This document shows positions 1-10,764 of a stretch of 64,000 nt of DNA, piece after piece (position 1 is the stretch's first letter; each line of letters starts with the position of its first letter). The position numbers and the translations under genes were made by a program. The stretch covers positions 186,001 to 250,000 of the forward strand of contig NC_089245.1 in the NCBI RefSeq assembly GCF_000512585.2. The letters are read 5' to 3'. The notes under the pieces were generated by a model. It was given only the letters and a program-made list of their open reading frames with translations. It searched no databases and had not been told where the DNA came from. Source of the stretch: Kwoniella bestiolae CBS 10118. Lineage: Eukaryota > Basidiomycota > Tremellomycetes > Tremellales > Cryptococcaceae.

Positions 1-1
1 G

Positions 2-100
2 AGAGGATTGGTGGTGCTTGGGGTTGTGTTTGTGGTTGTGCTGATCCGCCCGTGGGAGGCGGTGGGATTGTTTGTGGGTTGGCTGATGGGTCGAACATGA
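2..100 (+). CDS. possible 3' end of a membrane protein gene (partial)
   Basis: From the left edge, frame 2 is open to a TGA at 98-100. It encodes about 32 residues with one strongly hydrophobic run (Val/Leu/Phe-rich), then a short stretch containing RPWE, then another hydrophobic segment. This would suit the C-terminal membrane segment of a transporter or other integral protein whose body lies left of the window. Frame 1 is also open, to 149, so the choice rests only on the hydrophobic pattern. No family can be named. Confidence 0.3.
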   Translation, partial: RGLVVLGVVFVVVLIRPWEAVGLFVGWLMGRT

Positions 101-631
101 TTAGTACATGGGCATATATGGACACAATGGGGAGTGAGGAATGAGGATGGGGTTGATCAATGTGAAGTACTGTGATACGTTGTACTCACACTGTGACATG
201 ATGAAACCGTTTGACTTGGATGTGTGTTATTGTTCTAACTCCGATTAATCACCCAGTCAAGGGTTATACACCGTTGGGCTCGTCGTCTCTCTTTCGTCAC
301 GTAGATTCTGGTGTGATGAGGTTCGTGTATGCTTGTATGATGGTGGTGATGATGATGATGAGATGCATACAAATTGATGAGAATGAGGATGAGAGTATAA
401 TATATATGAATGGGGAAGAGGGAACAGACAACAGCAACAACATAGCTTAGCTTGACGCTCGGACCGGGATCAATCACATGTAAGGAGTTACGTAATGCAT
501 GTCATACTCGAGCAGCTTAAAAAGTTGGAAAGCGTCGAAGAGGATGAATGAGCAAAAGATCGAGATACAATACTGTTTTTATCACTGATATCTGTACTCT
601 TATCACATCCCAGCTTCAATCACACCTCACA
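101..631. other. intergenic, upstream of SUV3
   Basis: No convincing gene. It contains a short ATG/GATG-rich patch near 339-367. The TATATATG run at 398-407 and the AT-rich stretch after it could belong to the SUV3 promoter. An ATG at 548 is in frame with SUV3 but is a weaker start than 632. Confidence 0.5.
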
Positions 632-3238
632 ATGTCCCTCTCAAGAGCAGGACCATCCCTCCGACCCCTTTGCAAACGATGTCTCACCGCCCAACGTCGC
701 TCACTCCCTCCCTTCATTCCCACTCGTCAAATATCCACCAGTCCTTCGCATTCTCGACAACCTACTCGCCAACAACCCTACGCTATCCCCTCCACCGCCC
801 TGCTCAACCCCTCTATACCGCGAGACCAAGCCGTTGCCAGAGCTCCATTACAAATAACAGTCAATGATTTCGACGAGAAACCCTCCGCACGTCCCCACCA
901 AATTGTCAAACTCCTCTTACAGCGACTACCCGAGTACATCGATTCACCGCGAGCTAGGCGGAAACTCAATGCCTGTGGGCTAGATACGAAGCGCGTAAAC
1001 TCCATTCAGGATGAATGGCTAAGGAAGATTGAAGATGAACTGGGGGAGTATACTTCCAATCTCAACGACGGGGAGGTACTGGAGATGTTAAGTAGGAATG
1101 GGTGGAATGGAGAGGATCTCATTATAGCTCTAAACCAGGGACGGATCATCACAACTTTAGAATCTATGGCTTTACGGAACTTCCTCAGTTGGACTTTGAG
1201 TTTGGATCGAAAAGATCTGATCAACGATTCGCTTAGAATACATATCCAGAGTATATTGAATATAACCGATTTGACAAGATTACCATACTCCTCTGAATTC
1301 CTTTCCGCCCGATCTATGAAAAGACATTTCCACCTCCACATCGGACCTACCAACTCTGGGAAAACGTACAACGCCCTCAAAGCCCTGTCCAAAGCTAGTT
1401 CTGGAGCTTATGCTGGACCATTGAGGTTGCTGGCTCACGAAGTGTGGGAACGGATGAATCTCGGTACGGTCGGTGAACTCGATGGCAAGGGGAGGGCATG
1501 TAACTTGTTGACAGGTGAGGAGAGGAGGGTGGTAGATCCCGATTCGGGATTATTGAGCTGTACTGTCGAGATGCTTCCTCTAAATGGACTTAACGGGAAG
1601 GGATTCGACGTGGCTGTCATAGATGAAATTCAGATGTTGGGAGACGAACAGCGTGGTGGATCCTGGACAAAGGCTGTACTGGGATTGGCAGCTAAAGAGA
1701 TCCATCTATGTGGTGACGAGACGACCGTCAAATTACTGCATAACCTCCTTGAACCCCTCGGCGATCAGATAACCGTACATAAGTACAATAGACTCACACC
1801 GCTGGTGGTGGCTGAAGAAAGCTTGAATGCGGACTGGGAGAAGGTGGAGAAGGGAGATTGCGTGGTGACTTTCTCGAGGACGAATATATTCGCTGTTAAG
1901 AAGATGGTGGAATCTACTGCTGGGAAGAAATGCGCGGTCGTGTATGGGGCGTTACCCCCTGAGACGAGGGCTGAACAGGCTAGGGACTTTAATGATGAGG
2001 AGGGGTTGAGTGAGGTGTTGGTGGCTAGTGATGCGGTGGGGATGGGGCTGAATTTGTGAGTGAATCTTTTCCTTGTAGATCACACATCCGCTATTACCGG
2101 GCTATCAATCTTTATGAGTTGGTTGGAAGGCTTTACCATGTTATTGGTATTGATGCTGATCTCGATGTTGCGTCTGGTCAGAAAAATCAAACGAATGATC
2201 TTCGAATCACTCACCAAATTCAACGGCAAGAAAGAGACACCCCTCTCCCTCACTCAAATCAAACAGATTGCAGGTCGAGCGGGTCGATATAAGACCTCAG
2301 CCGATTCCAACCTCATCACTCCACCTGACGAATCACCCGCCACCGGTGGACTGGTCACTACCCTGCATAAAGCGGATCTACCCATCCTTCGAGAACTGAT
2401 GAAACGAGATCTACCTTCCATACCACGTGCGAACCTCGAAGTACCCTACAGCAATTTATCGGAACTATCCAGTCTATTACCTTCCAATACTACCTTTGCG
2501 GGATTACTGGAACATTTCAGTAGTCTCGTGAAAGTACCGAAATATACCACATTATCTGGGTACGAGCACAAGCTCTCCTTGGCGGATATATTGGAACCCT
2601 ACCGAGATCGACTCAGCTTGGCGGAGATAGATCTATTCTGTTTTGCTCCTGTCAATATTCGGGACGAGAGGGCCAGGAGGATATTCGAAGAGCTCATTAA
2701 AGATTTCTCAGAGAATGGTTTCGTAGATTTAGAGGATATATTCAAATCATCAAGATTGATCACCCAACTTGAACTGGTCGAAGAAACCCTCCGTACACTC
2801 CCTCCCCTCCCACCCGTACTGGGGATAGGAAGGAAGTTATTGACGCCACCTATAATCATCTCGTCTATACCTATGTTGGAAACCCTCCATAAATCTCTGG
2901 TATTGTACATATGGCTGTCATTTAGATTAGAAGTATCTTTCCCCGATCGAACCAAGGCTGTGGAACTGAAGGAACGGACCGAGGTAGTATTGGATAGTTG
3001 TCTCGAGAGATTACCTGGATTGAGACAGCGCAAACATGCCAAAGGCGAACGATCGAAAGAGGTCGACAGGCTGGTGAGGGATTGGAGGAGGGAGAATGTC
3101 ATGCCTAATGGAACTAGGAAGGTGGAAGGTGTACCGAGGAAGGGATTGGTGTGGTTGGAGAAGGACGTGGCGGAACGGGTAAGGCAGAGGAAGACTTGGA
3201 GGAATGTTAGGGTCGTTGATGGGGAGGATGGACGGTAG
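632..3238 (+). CDS. SUV3: mitochondrial ATP-dependent RNA helicase SUV3
   Basis: Join 632..2055, 2182..3238; 826 residues against about 740 in yeast Suv3. Known role: the helicase of the mitochondrial degradosome, which unwinds RNA for 3'-5' decay in the matrix. Seen: an Arg/Ser-rich N-terminus lacking acidic residues (mitochondrial presequence), Walker A GPTNSGKT at 238-245, DEIQ box at 331-334, SDAVGMGLNL just before the intron, and motif VI QIAGRAGRY near 503. The 126-base intron (GTGAGT...TCAG) restores GLNLKIKRMIFESL across the junction, a hallmark of the family. I chose the ATG at 632 because it sits in a CACAATG context and begins the presequence directly. The in-frame ATG at 548 would add 28 residues. 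The rest of the C-terminal half matches the Suv3 C-terminal region in length. Confidence 0.95.
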
Positions 3239-3721
3239 GATGAAGAGGTAACTGCAGGGGTTGTCCGGAGATAGGAGTTGGAAGGCTCTTGACACTTGTA
3301 TAATACTATCTAACTATCATATATCGCATCACTCACATCTCCATACACCTATATTATAGTATACACAGCATGCAATATACCAATCTCCCCTTCTCTTCTC
3401 TTCTCTTCTCTTCTCCCTCGTACATATGCATCTGTCGTACTGATCCATGCAACCTAATGGAGTAATTCGAATGTTGTTTTGTTGTTTATAACATGTTTTG
3501 ATTTTTGGGGTTTATATTAGCTTATAAATTACCTGATTAGGTAATTTTGGTAGAATGGAATGATGTCGCGTCTATGATATTCCATGAAAAGATAAAAAGG
3601 AAAAGGCAATGTCAACAACTCATCGTCATTCCGACATTCCTCATCTCCTCATCTCACTCGTCCGTCTATCAAAGACACAAACAGTAAACATCCCTATCGT
3701 CCTGGTCTACCTCACTCCGAC
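3239..3721. other. intergenic with (TTCTC)5 microsatellite
   Basis: No gene seen. A pyrimidine repeat of five TTCTC units lies at 3391-3415. AT-rich sequence at 3475-3560 probably holds the SUV3 3' end and the OPI3 promoter. Confidence 0.6.
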
Positions 3722-5039
3722 ATGTTATCCATCCTCGATTCCATCCCTTCGTGGGTGCCGGGCCAAGACCTCCTCCACCCGCACTACAGGTATGCCTCAG
3801 CCGGACCTGCCTTGTTCGAGTTGGATAAGAAGAGTCTCTGGGCTTTCGTAGCTATGACGGCGTTCAATCCGATCTTCTGGAATACCGTTGCTAGGAATGG
3901 TGAGTTGGGGTTTTCTTCTTCTCTCATCGTCATTGTAGTGGAAGGAACGTTGTTACTATCTGGGTATTCCTGCTTGACTGACCTCTGGTCCTCCGTCACA
4001 CCCAGAATACCGAAACAAAAGCATCACCAAGATTGTCGGCTCACCCCTGGTCGGTACATACTTGTTGGCTCTCACCATCTTCTCGATGAGTGCATTCAGG
4101 GATCATCTGTGAGTCTCTATATCACGTCTTACCCTACCATCTCTCAGGACTAGATACTATGGGATGGCCGCAGCTGATCAGAGACGTTTGTGATAAACGC
4201 GCACAGCTTCATCAACGCTCTCAAAAACCAACCCTCCCTAATCGAGCTTGACCAACCCCTCCTCAAAGCATTGGCAATCATCCTCTTCGTGGCCGGTCAG
4301 ACATTCGTCATCTCCTCGATGTGGGCATTGGGCGTGACCGGTACCTACCTCGGAGACTACTTTGGAATCTTGATGACTCACCGAGTCACTCATTTCCCTT
4401 TCAACGTACTTTCCGACCCTATGTACGTGGGGAGTGCGCTCACTCACCTCGGGACGGCATTGTGGTATCAGTCCCCTGTGGGCATTTTATTGGCTGGGTG
4501 GATATGGTTGGTGTACTCTGTTGCGCTCAAATATGAAGGGTGAGTTGAGCTTTGTTCCTCATCGTTGTTACCGCTTTGATGGGCAATGTGGACATCATAG
4601 TCAACAGGCAGCTATCGATCCCATTATATCTTATTTCAACCATGTCTCACCCTTCCTAATATCATGAAAGAAACTAATTGTATGACCCCCACACAGCCCC
4701 TTCACAGACAAGATCTACTCCTCCAAAACCGCCTCCTCCCCCGCCGTCAAAAAGTCCCCTTCATCCGAGGACAAGTCCGAAACCTACGCTTCGGTGACAT
4801 CCACTTCAACCCCCGCTACCCCCTCTCGACGATCCGGCCGAATTGCCTCGCGAAAATCCCTGGCCGGTCAATCTGACGTAGATTCCTCCGATGCCGAGAC
4901 TAAACCTACTACTACTGCTACGCCCGGGAGAAAGTCCAGAGCATCAGGTTTGACTCAGGAATTGCAAGGTGCCGCTGGGACTCCGGGGAGGTTGACTAGG
5001 AGTAGGAGTAAGCCTAGGGTTGTGGATGATTCTGATTAG
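3722..5039 (+). CDS. OPI3: phosphatidyl-N-methylethanolamine N-methyltransferase (OPI3/PEMT type)
   Basis: Join 3722..3899, 4006..4108, 4207..4539, 4697..5039; 318 residues. It methylates phosphatidyl-mono- and dimethylethanolamine to phosphatidylcholine in the ER membrane with SAM. Seen: FNPIFWNTVARNEY, GVTGTYLGDYFGIL, FPFNVLSDPMYVGS and the EGPFTDKIY motif, all placed as in yeast Opi3, with four hydrophobic segments. The core ends near residue 215. The remaining ~100 residues are an unusual low-complexity tail rich in Ser, Thr, Lys and Arg, with repeated TP-R-K/R-S clusters; yeast Opi3 is about 206 residues and stops near the core end. The last exon carries almost the whole tail in an open frame, with no sign of a missed intron. 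It follows SUV3 on the same strand but has its own promoter region. Confidence 0.93.
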
Positions 5040-5806
5040 GCGGGTGTTATCGAGTCGAGAAGAAGTGGGTAGGGGTGAGGTGTGGTGAGGTGTGAGGCGT
5101 GTATATGGAGGGATGTGGAGGTGAGGAGGCTTACAAGCGAAATAGTGGCGAGGGTGTGCAATGGGTGATGAGGGGATGGATCGTGGGAGATTAATTGTGT
5201 CTCGGGGTGGATGGTTGATGAGAGAGGGTTCCAAGGGACGATTAAGGAGGGTGAACCAGTCAGACACAAGTGTGAAATATAAAACTTTCCTTTCTCTTTC
5301 TCTTCTATGGTCTTTTCGATAGAATTCAGTAACATATACCCAGGGGCGTCTCAACGATACCTACTTCTCTTATATATACCCTGATGTTTATGATGGGCGC
5401 ATTCATCTGCGTAGGAATGGAGGAATGTCAAAACTTGATTGGAGTCTCTGTTCTTCTTGCATAGATTCAAGAGGTGTACGGGGATATGAAGGAGATCTGC
5501 ATCAACGAGTCAAGGGTTGTCAACATGCTGATGGCTTGTTGTCCTGTCTTTTGATTCGGGTTCTCGTATTCTTTCAGGCATGCCGGGGGTTACTCTGCCT
5601 GCTTTCGATGGAAAGATGAGTACACTTCTCTGTCCTGAATCTGAAATCAGGGATAACGCATGGTTGGCAATATCAAATACCTGTCAATACGGCAAGCCAT
5701 ACATAACTAACTTGTCGAGAACCTTCTTGAGTGGATTGATCCAAGTATCGTTGACGCTTGACCTTTCGGTGCCCGAGGATTTCTCTACCGTATCGCCCAA
5801 TTTATC
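5040..5806. other. intergenic, OPI3 to lectin pseudogene
   Basis: Nothing recognisable as a gene. Short open frames here have no ATG context, no intron signals and no recognisable product. Confidence 0.5.
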
Positions 5807-6491
5807 ATGTTACATCTACTCGCTTTGCTCCCTATCATTGCAAATGCAGGATCAGCCATCTATCTCGAGCAAGTACAGAAGACCCCCCTCAAGTGAAACT
5901 ACAACCAGACGGCGCAACCGATCATCAGTGTCTAACGTTAATTCCCCGTGATGGGCAGTCCTGTTCCCCACCTGGCAAAGGGGGGTACTCTGTAGGTGTT
6001 GGCAATTGTTCCAAGGGCGATATCTGGACTTTCGACAAGTCTGCTCCACTGGGACCCATCAGGCATCTTGAGAGTGGTGAGAACCTGCATGCTGTCAATA
6101 TTAGCGGGTATCATGGTGATGTCGCGTTAATGGATGGGGATGAGTGAGAGGACGATTCATCTACCGGTGAAGGGTACGTACTTTACTTGAGTTGTTTGTG
6201 TAAGGGAACGAGATGACCGACCAAAGCCACTTTACGTTATGTAGATGGTCATTCTATACACGCTCTGGGCAAATCATATACGAACGTCCCCCCTCCGACA
6301 CAAACGTAAATCTCACCGAACAAGCCTTGTTGTGCTTGGGATGGAACGGTGGGTGAGACGATCATGCTGGATAGATGCGATGCGGAGGATAGTCTCATTA
6401 TGCAAGGTGAGTTGACAAGAATGACAGGGAATGGGGGCAGTCGCATGATACTGAATGTTGCGATGTAGCCTGGAAGGTGCGGGATATATAA
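5807..6491 (+). pseudogene. secreted QxW (ricin-B fold) lectin-like pseudogene
   Basis: An ATG at 5807 opens a signal-peptide-like sequence (MLHLLALLPIIANAGSA) that stops at 5894-5896, just after a run of six C at 5883-5888. One frame over, the reading continues with a Cys-rich lectin-like segment (HQCLTL, GNCSKGDIWTF, GPIRHLESG) to 6143. A clean intron 6144..6244 follows, and the frame resumes to a TGA at 6354-6356, next to a GGTGGG run. In the neighbouring frame it continues with LDRCDAED, crosses a second intron 6407..6468, and ends in QAW plus a TAA at 6489-6491. Cys spacing, the xWTF motif and the terminal QxW match the beta-trefoil carbohydrate-binding fold. Two one-base shifts, both in or beside homopolymers, break an otherwise well-preserved gene. 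Either recent inactivation or assembly error would explain it. The fold is a sugar-binding module only; no catalytic chain is present. Confidence 0.6.
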
Positions 6492-6546
6492 TTACACTTT
6501 GTACATACAAGACAGAGTCTGTGGCATTGTGGGTTATCACTGATGG

Positions 6547-6747
6547 TTGGCCGTCTCTGTGGTGGACGAGGAGAGATCGGTTGCGAGCATGCGATCTCTG
6601 AGATCGTCTTGGGAGAGTGTCAAAGGGTTGCGCAGTCGAGGTGAAAGAAAACAACAAAAGCGTGATTCCAAATCGAAGTTGGACGAGGAACAAAAAAGCG
6701 AAGCAGACGCGAAACGGGACGAGTATCTCAAGTGTGCCTTCGATTGA
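6547..6747 (+). pseudogene. fragment of a charged small-protein family (YL-tail)
   Basis: An open stretch of 66 codons with no ATG (first usable codon is TTG, preceded by an in-frame TGA at 6541). It is rich in Glu/Lys/Arg/Ser and ends with KRDEYLKCAFD, resembling the C-termini of the proteins at 7410-7811 (KTDEYLSFKE) and 8510-9178 (KKRDYLSEID). It could be a last exon whose start I cannot find, or a truncated copy. Function unknown. Confidence 0.35.
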
Positions 6748-7409
6748 TCACGCTCATGTTTTGCTCCAGTACAAAGCGAAGTGATATCATGCATCCGGGT
6801 GTCATCCTGGAACATCTCCAGGAGTACCGATGAATGACCAACGATTTAAAAGTAGTCGCGGAGCATACACCGTTTTTTCTCTTGATGATTGTGCATTTTC
6901 TCTCGATAGCGCTGGAACGTGCATCCTGCGCGATTGAGAGCTTCAATCTCGGTACGTAACACCTACTGGAAGGACCTCAAAGACATGGAAGTTCTGTTTT
7001 GAAACATGTTACAGGCCAATAACTTACGTCGGATGAGATGAAGGGATGTCGCTGAAAGGTAGGTGTCTTAATTGTCTAACTTGCTTCAAACCTGCTTGAG
7101 TCTCGGTGAAAGTGTTGAAAGTCTATATGCACGTTACCGTGGCAATAAGATTTCAGTACAACTCCATTTTGTAACATGATTTTCCGTCCTTTCGCCCACC
7201 TAATCCAGATTGAACAGCATCCAATACTCATCGGGTAGCACCTAGTCGCACCACTCTCGCAGATCAGTCCAGTCAACCTATTTCAAATGAGTTATAGTGA
7301 GGGAAAAGGCTGCTCTAGCGCTAGCCTGACCCATGACGATATCGCCACCCGCGGTGAGCAAGAACCTACGATATCAGTGGATCTAAATTTCCCTACGGAG
7401 TTTTCTTAA
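6748..7409. other. intergenic
   Basis: No supported gene or repeat. Short frames on both strands lack start context and splice signals. Confidence 0.4.
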
Positions 7410-7811
7410 ATGCAACCACAATCTACCTACTCCGCTCCATATCCTACAGTCCCGGACCCATCTCTAGATGGAAGGAACTCCGATACGACCACCCACGATA
7501 CACCCGCTCTCCTCTCTTCCGAACTCGGAGAATATTCCTCTGCCGAAACAGACGACAAGGGTATAGAATCACCCGATAATCACTATGGAAGCTGTTTCAC
7601 TCCATCCTTGGAGGTTTCGGGCGCCGGAATCAGTACGTACGAAGGATTCACACCTATCGATACCAATATTGAGGCTGGACATTCTGGTGAAGGATCGGTG
7701 ATGCCACACTGCAACTCGGCAGATGGGGCGATCACTTCCAAAAGTCTATTGGAATATTGGAAGAGGCTAAGGCAGCGAAAAACAGATGAGTACCTTTCAT
7801 TCAAAGAGTGA
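7410..7811 (+). CDS. small orphan protein, YL-tail family
   Basis: A single open frame of 133 residues from an ATG. The first ~100 residues are Ser/Thr/Pro/Asp-rich and look disordered. The end is a short basic helix-like segment followed by KTDEYLSFKE. The tail resembles the ends of the fragment at 6547-6747 and the protein at 8510-9178, which suggests a local paralogous group. No signal peptide or membrane span. I do not recognise the family. Confidence 0.5.
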   Translation: MQPQSTYSAPYPTVPDPSLDGRNSDTTTHDTPALLSSELGEYSSAETDDKGIESPDNHYGSCFTPSLEVSGAGISTYEGFTPIDTNIEAGHSGEGSVMPHCNSADGAITSKSLLEYWKRLRQRKTDEYLSFKE

Positions 7812-8509
7812 TGAATCAGTGATTTCGTTATACGTTTTAATCTTTTCTCTGATGGTATTTTGACCCGAGAAGGGGTGTACGCCAGCAATTTTCGTTACAG
7901 AACGCATGTCAGATCCGACACGGCCGGCCGACGCGAAAATACCTCAGCGACGCTCCAAGTTGTGGTGTTTGGCTGCACCCTTACTCAGTCACACAGGATA
8001 TCTGATCATGCACCTCCGTTTTCATCAAATCATGAATACGAACAGTATATCCGTCACTTGACTGCTCAGCAGAGTGAGTGATTCATGGGATCCGCGGCGT
8101 TGATAAGGCCTCGCGGAGCCACCTAGCAATGACATCACATGGGTGCAACTTTCCACGGACGCCGTGGCACCAAGTTGCAGTTCACTTGAAACAGGGTGTC
8201 AAGAAGGCTCTATCAAAAGTGCGATCTACCTTGGACTACGTGGACCCTTTCAAGGGCTTGACTAGACTTGTGTCGATATGACTCGTGAAGAGAGAAGGCC
8301 AGACCGTCTTCAAGAACGAGTAGTCTTCGTTCTTGGTTTAGATTCATGCCTACAAGGGTTACGACTTCAATGAGATTGATTTTTGTGTGAGCTTAACATT
8401 GGTAAGTATATACACCACAGGAAATCGCAACTCCGCATTATCTTTTGAAACTCTTTAGACTGGATTGGTTTAATCGTTCATACGCCCCACCTCTCGCCGC
8501 AGTCTCCAG
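7812..8509. other. intergenic with possible decayed coding piece
   Basis: An open stretch at about 8170-8281 encodes a basic amphipathic-looking peptide (KQGVKKALSKVRSTLDYVD) ending in TGA, but I cannot join it to a start codon by a credible intron. It may be a remnant or a last exon. A TATATAC element lies near 8406, about 100 bases before the ATG at 8510. Confidence 0.3.
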
Positions 8510-9178
8510 ATGAACAACGACGAAATGGCAGACGACAATCGCCACCTGAGCGTGGACTCAATCTCCAAGGCAAACACCCACAAATCTGCTGTCTCAAACG
8601 TCCTCGATCTGAGCTTCCCTCGAGAGTTCGCTCAGATGCAAGGCCCGATTGCGCCTAAGAAAGATAACTCTTACACTTCAAGCGATCGGTCTTCCACTCA
8701 TGAAAACGATCTCTCTTCGAACACTACTCGGAACAGTCCCTCGGTGTCTGATGCTGATCCTCATGGGAGTGAGCAGACCCACGGGCATATCAATCCGGAC
8801 GCGGATGCCCACAGGCAGGAGAGTTCAGCGACTTCTGAAGCAGAGACGAGGGATGACCTTGCAGAAACACTGGAAGATGGTGATTCAAGAGGGCTCTTCG
8901 GTCAATGGATAAGGGGTTTCTCCGGATGGACAAGTAATCTTAGTGGACCATCCGCCACGGAACCTTGTGGCAAGAATAACGAGGGGTCAAGTGCAAGATC
9001 CTTGCCCTTATTCAGATCGTCCACAATTGCATCATCTGTGAAGAACAAAAGCGCAGGTGGTCGAAGGAGCATCAGTGGTATGGTGCGTGAAGAGGTGCAG
9101 AAAGAGAAAGAACGGGTAAAACAGGAGCAACAAAAGATCGACGAGAAGAAAAGGGATTATCTGTCAGAGATTGATTAG
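8510..9178 (+). CDS. hydrophilic orphan protein, YL-tail family
   Basis: A single-exon frame of 222 residues. It is acidic and Ser/Asp/His-rich for 130 residues, then has a short Trp/Gly segment (GLFGQWIRGFSGW) that could be an amphipathic membrane-touching helix. The C-terminus is strongly charged and coiled-coil-like (EEVQKEKERVKQEQQKIDEK), ending KKRDYLSEID. The ending is shared with two neighbours upstream. No known domain is recognised and function is unknown. Confidence 0.55.
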   Translation: MNNDEMADDNRHLSVDSISKANTHKSAVSNVLDLSFPREFAQMQGPIAPKKDNSYTSSDRSSTHENDLSSNTTRNSPSVSDADPHGSEQTHGHINPDADAHRQESSATSEAETRDDLAETLEDGDSRGLFGQWIRGFSGWTSNLSGPSATEPCGKNNEGSSARSLPLFRSSTIASSVKNKSAGGRRSISGMVREEVQKEKERVKQEQQKIDEKKRDYLSEID

Positions 9179-9213
9179 TATGCATCCAAGGGTGGATAGA
9201 TTATCGTTTGTAG

Positions 9214-9247
9214 TTGAATGTCTAAATTGAATGTCTAAATTGAATGT
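9214..9247. repeat. 13-bp direct tandem repeat
   Basis: The unit TTGAATGTCTAAA occurs twice in tandem (9214-9226 and 9227-9239), followed by a partial third copy (TTGAATGT), just after the stop of the preceding gene. Confidence 0.85.
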
Positions 9248-9739
9248 GCGGACAAAGTGTGTCTGGATGTCCATTGTCTGAGTACGACATCGTTCAAATT
9301 GGCGACGGGGGTCACATTGAGCTTGGAAGAGAACTTCCATCGTATCATAGTTCAGCTACAGTCACACAGCAAAGCTACTGTAAACTAGCTGTTGAACTCA
9401 GCCGATCCAGACACGACCGTCCCCTTTTTTAAGATCGAGTCACAAAGGTCCGACAGTAGTGGAGCCACAAAGGGAGTGCCAAAGGGGAGCATCATCGCGT
9501 CAGATGGTAGATGAGAAGATGTATCACCTGAATTCGAAACCTCTTCGCTCAAAGAGGCAGTATGATCGTCCTTTCATGGACACAACAAAGGATACACAAA
9601 AGAGCGCTCCGTCATTCTGCAGTGCAGTCTTGAGGCCAAATGGTATATAATCCAATCCAAGCTTTTTCTCCAGGAGATCAACATTTCCATTTTCATACAG
9701 AGCGTTCTGTTCTGATTAACATCAACGGAAGAACTCATC
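9248..9739. other. intergenic, upstream of first Cys-cluster gene
   Basis: No gene seen. The 3' part is the likely promoter of the gene at 9740. Confidence 0.5.
9643..9650 (+). promoter_or_regulatory. TATA box of the 9740 gene
   Basis: TATATAAT about 90 bases before the ATG. The same arrangement (TATA 85-110 bases before the ATG) is seen at the gene at 11776 and at both PriA-like genes. Confidence 0.5.
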
Positions 9740-10216
9740 ATGGCCGAAACGACTGATCACCCCGCCGATACAAAGTACTTGCAGATCCCTAAAGCTACCG
9801 ATAATGGCCAAACGAGATCAGGTTCACCTACTTCCACGTCCGCCTCAGGAGGAGGCGGTACCTCCTCAACAGCCAACGGCTCTTCGCGAGGGCTGAGCTC
9901 GGGCGCTAGGTCACCCTCGAGACGCAACCTGAACATGGGATTTCACATTGTAGAGGGGCAATCGCAACGTGATCGCGTGCCTCAAGAGGGGGGAGGAACA
10001 GTGGTCAGGGAGACCGATATCAGCGAAGATTGTCTACATTTATTCACGTTCGCTTGTTGTGGACCGTTCAGTGCCAACTCCCTTCGTGCATTGACTTGGG
10101 GAAGGGCCAGTTCCAATCAAGCTACGGAGATGAATAGTAGTGGTACGGTGTCAAGGGGCTGGCAATCGCAATACCAAAGCCCTAGGATAGAATATGGGGA
10201 TAACCCTGATGGTTGA
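9740..10216 (+). CDS. small Ser/Gly-rich protein with Cys cluster (1 of 3)
   Basis: A single-exon frame of 158 residues from an ATG in CATCATG context. The N-terminal ~90 residues are Ser/Thr/Gly low complexity (SASGGGGTSS). They are followed by a short hydrophobic Cys segment (CLHLFTFACCGPF, about residues 98-110) and a polar tail. There is no N-terminal signal peptide, so the Cys segment may anchor the protein to a membrane through acylation, as in CYSTM-type proteins; that is inference. Two further small proteins with the same plan follow on the same strand. No known family assignment. Confidence 0.55.
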   Translation: MAETTDHPADTKYLQIPKATDNGQTRSGSPTSTSASGGGGTSSTANGSSRGLSSGARSPSRRNLNMGFHIVEGQSQRDRVPQEGGGTVVRETDISEDCLHLFTFACCGPFSANSLRALTWGRASSNQATEMNSSGTVSRGWQSQYQSPRIEYGDNPDG

Positions 10217-10764
10217 TCGGAGGACCGTTTCTGTATATTTGCTTTTCATCTTTCGTACGTACGGGTTACTTTGCGTGTATATGGATATCATTGTCAATGT
10301 TCAAGTCAGAAAATTCTTGACAAGACAGACACCTGAAAAGTTTGATGACGCTTTGTTGTCTTCAGCACCCTAGATGGCAGACTTCCTGCTGGTCTGGTGA
10401 ATATCTCCACGACTTTGCAGTATGTCCACTGCCAGGCTGAATGATCGCTCCTTATGTCAACCTACCGCAACTACAAGAAGCATCATCCGAATCCTCGAGG
10501 TGTCCAACCAACCACTAAGATGAGCTCACATAAACAATGGGTCGGGAATGTGAAAGGTCAAGTACTGTACTTCCTTTGTGCTTAACCTATACTTTAGTCC
10601 AGAATCTCTAGGAAATTTTGCTGTGCCCGCCCGTTAATGCGAGTACTAAGCTCCTCTGACTATTTCAGACCAGAGACCAGGCTCAACTATACCAACTCCC
10701 TTTCACCTTGAACCCTGGGACCCCCATTCCTACAACCTGAGATATAAGTTACAAAATATCCATC
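10217..10764. other. intergenic
   Basis: No gene recognised. A TACTGTAC near-match to the recurrent motif described in the findings lies at 10563-10570. Confidence 0.5.

Noticed and set aside
548..631. Longer N-terminus of SUV3 from the ATG at 548
   Set aside because: Adds a non-targeting leader before a complete presequence starting at 632.
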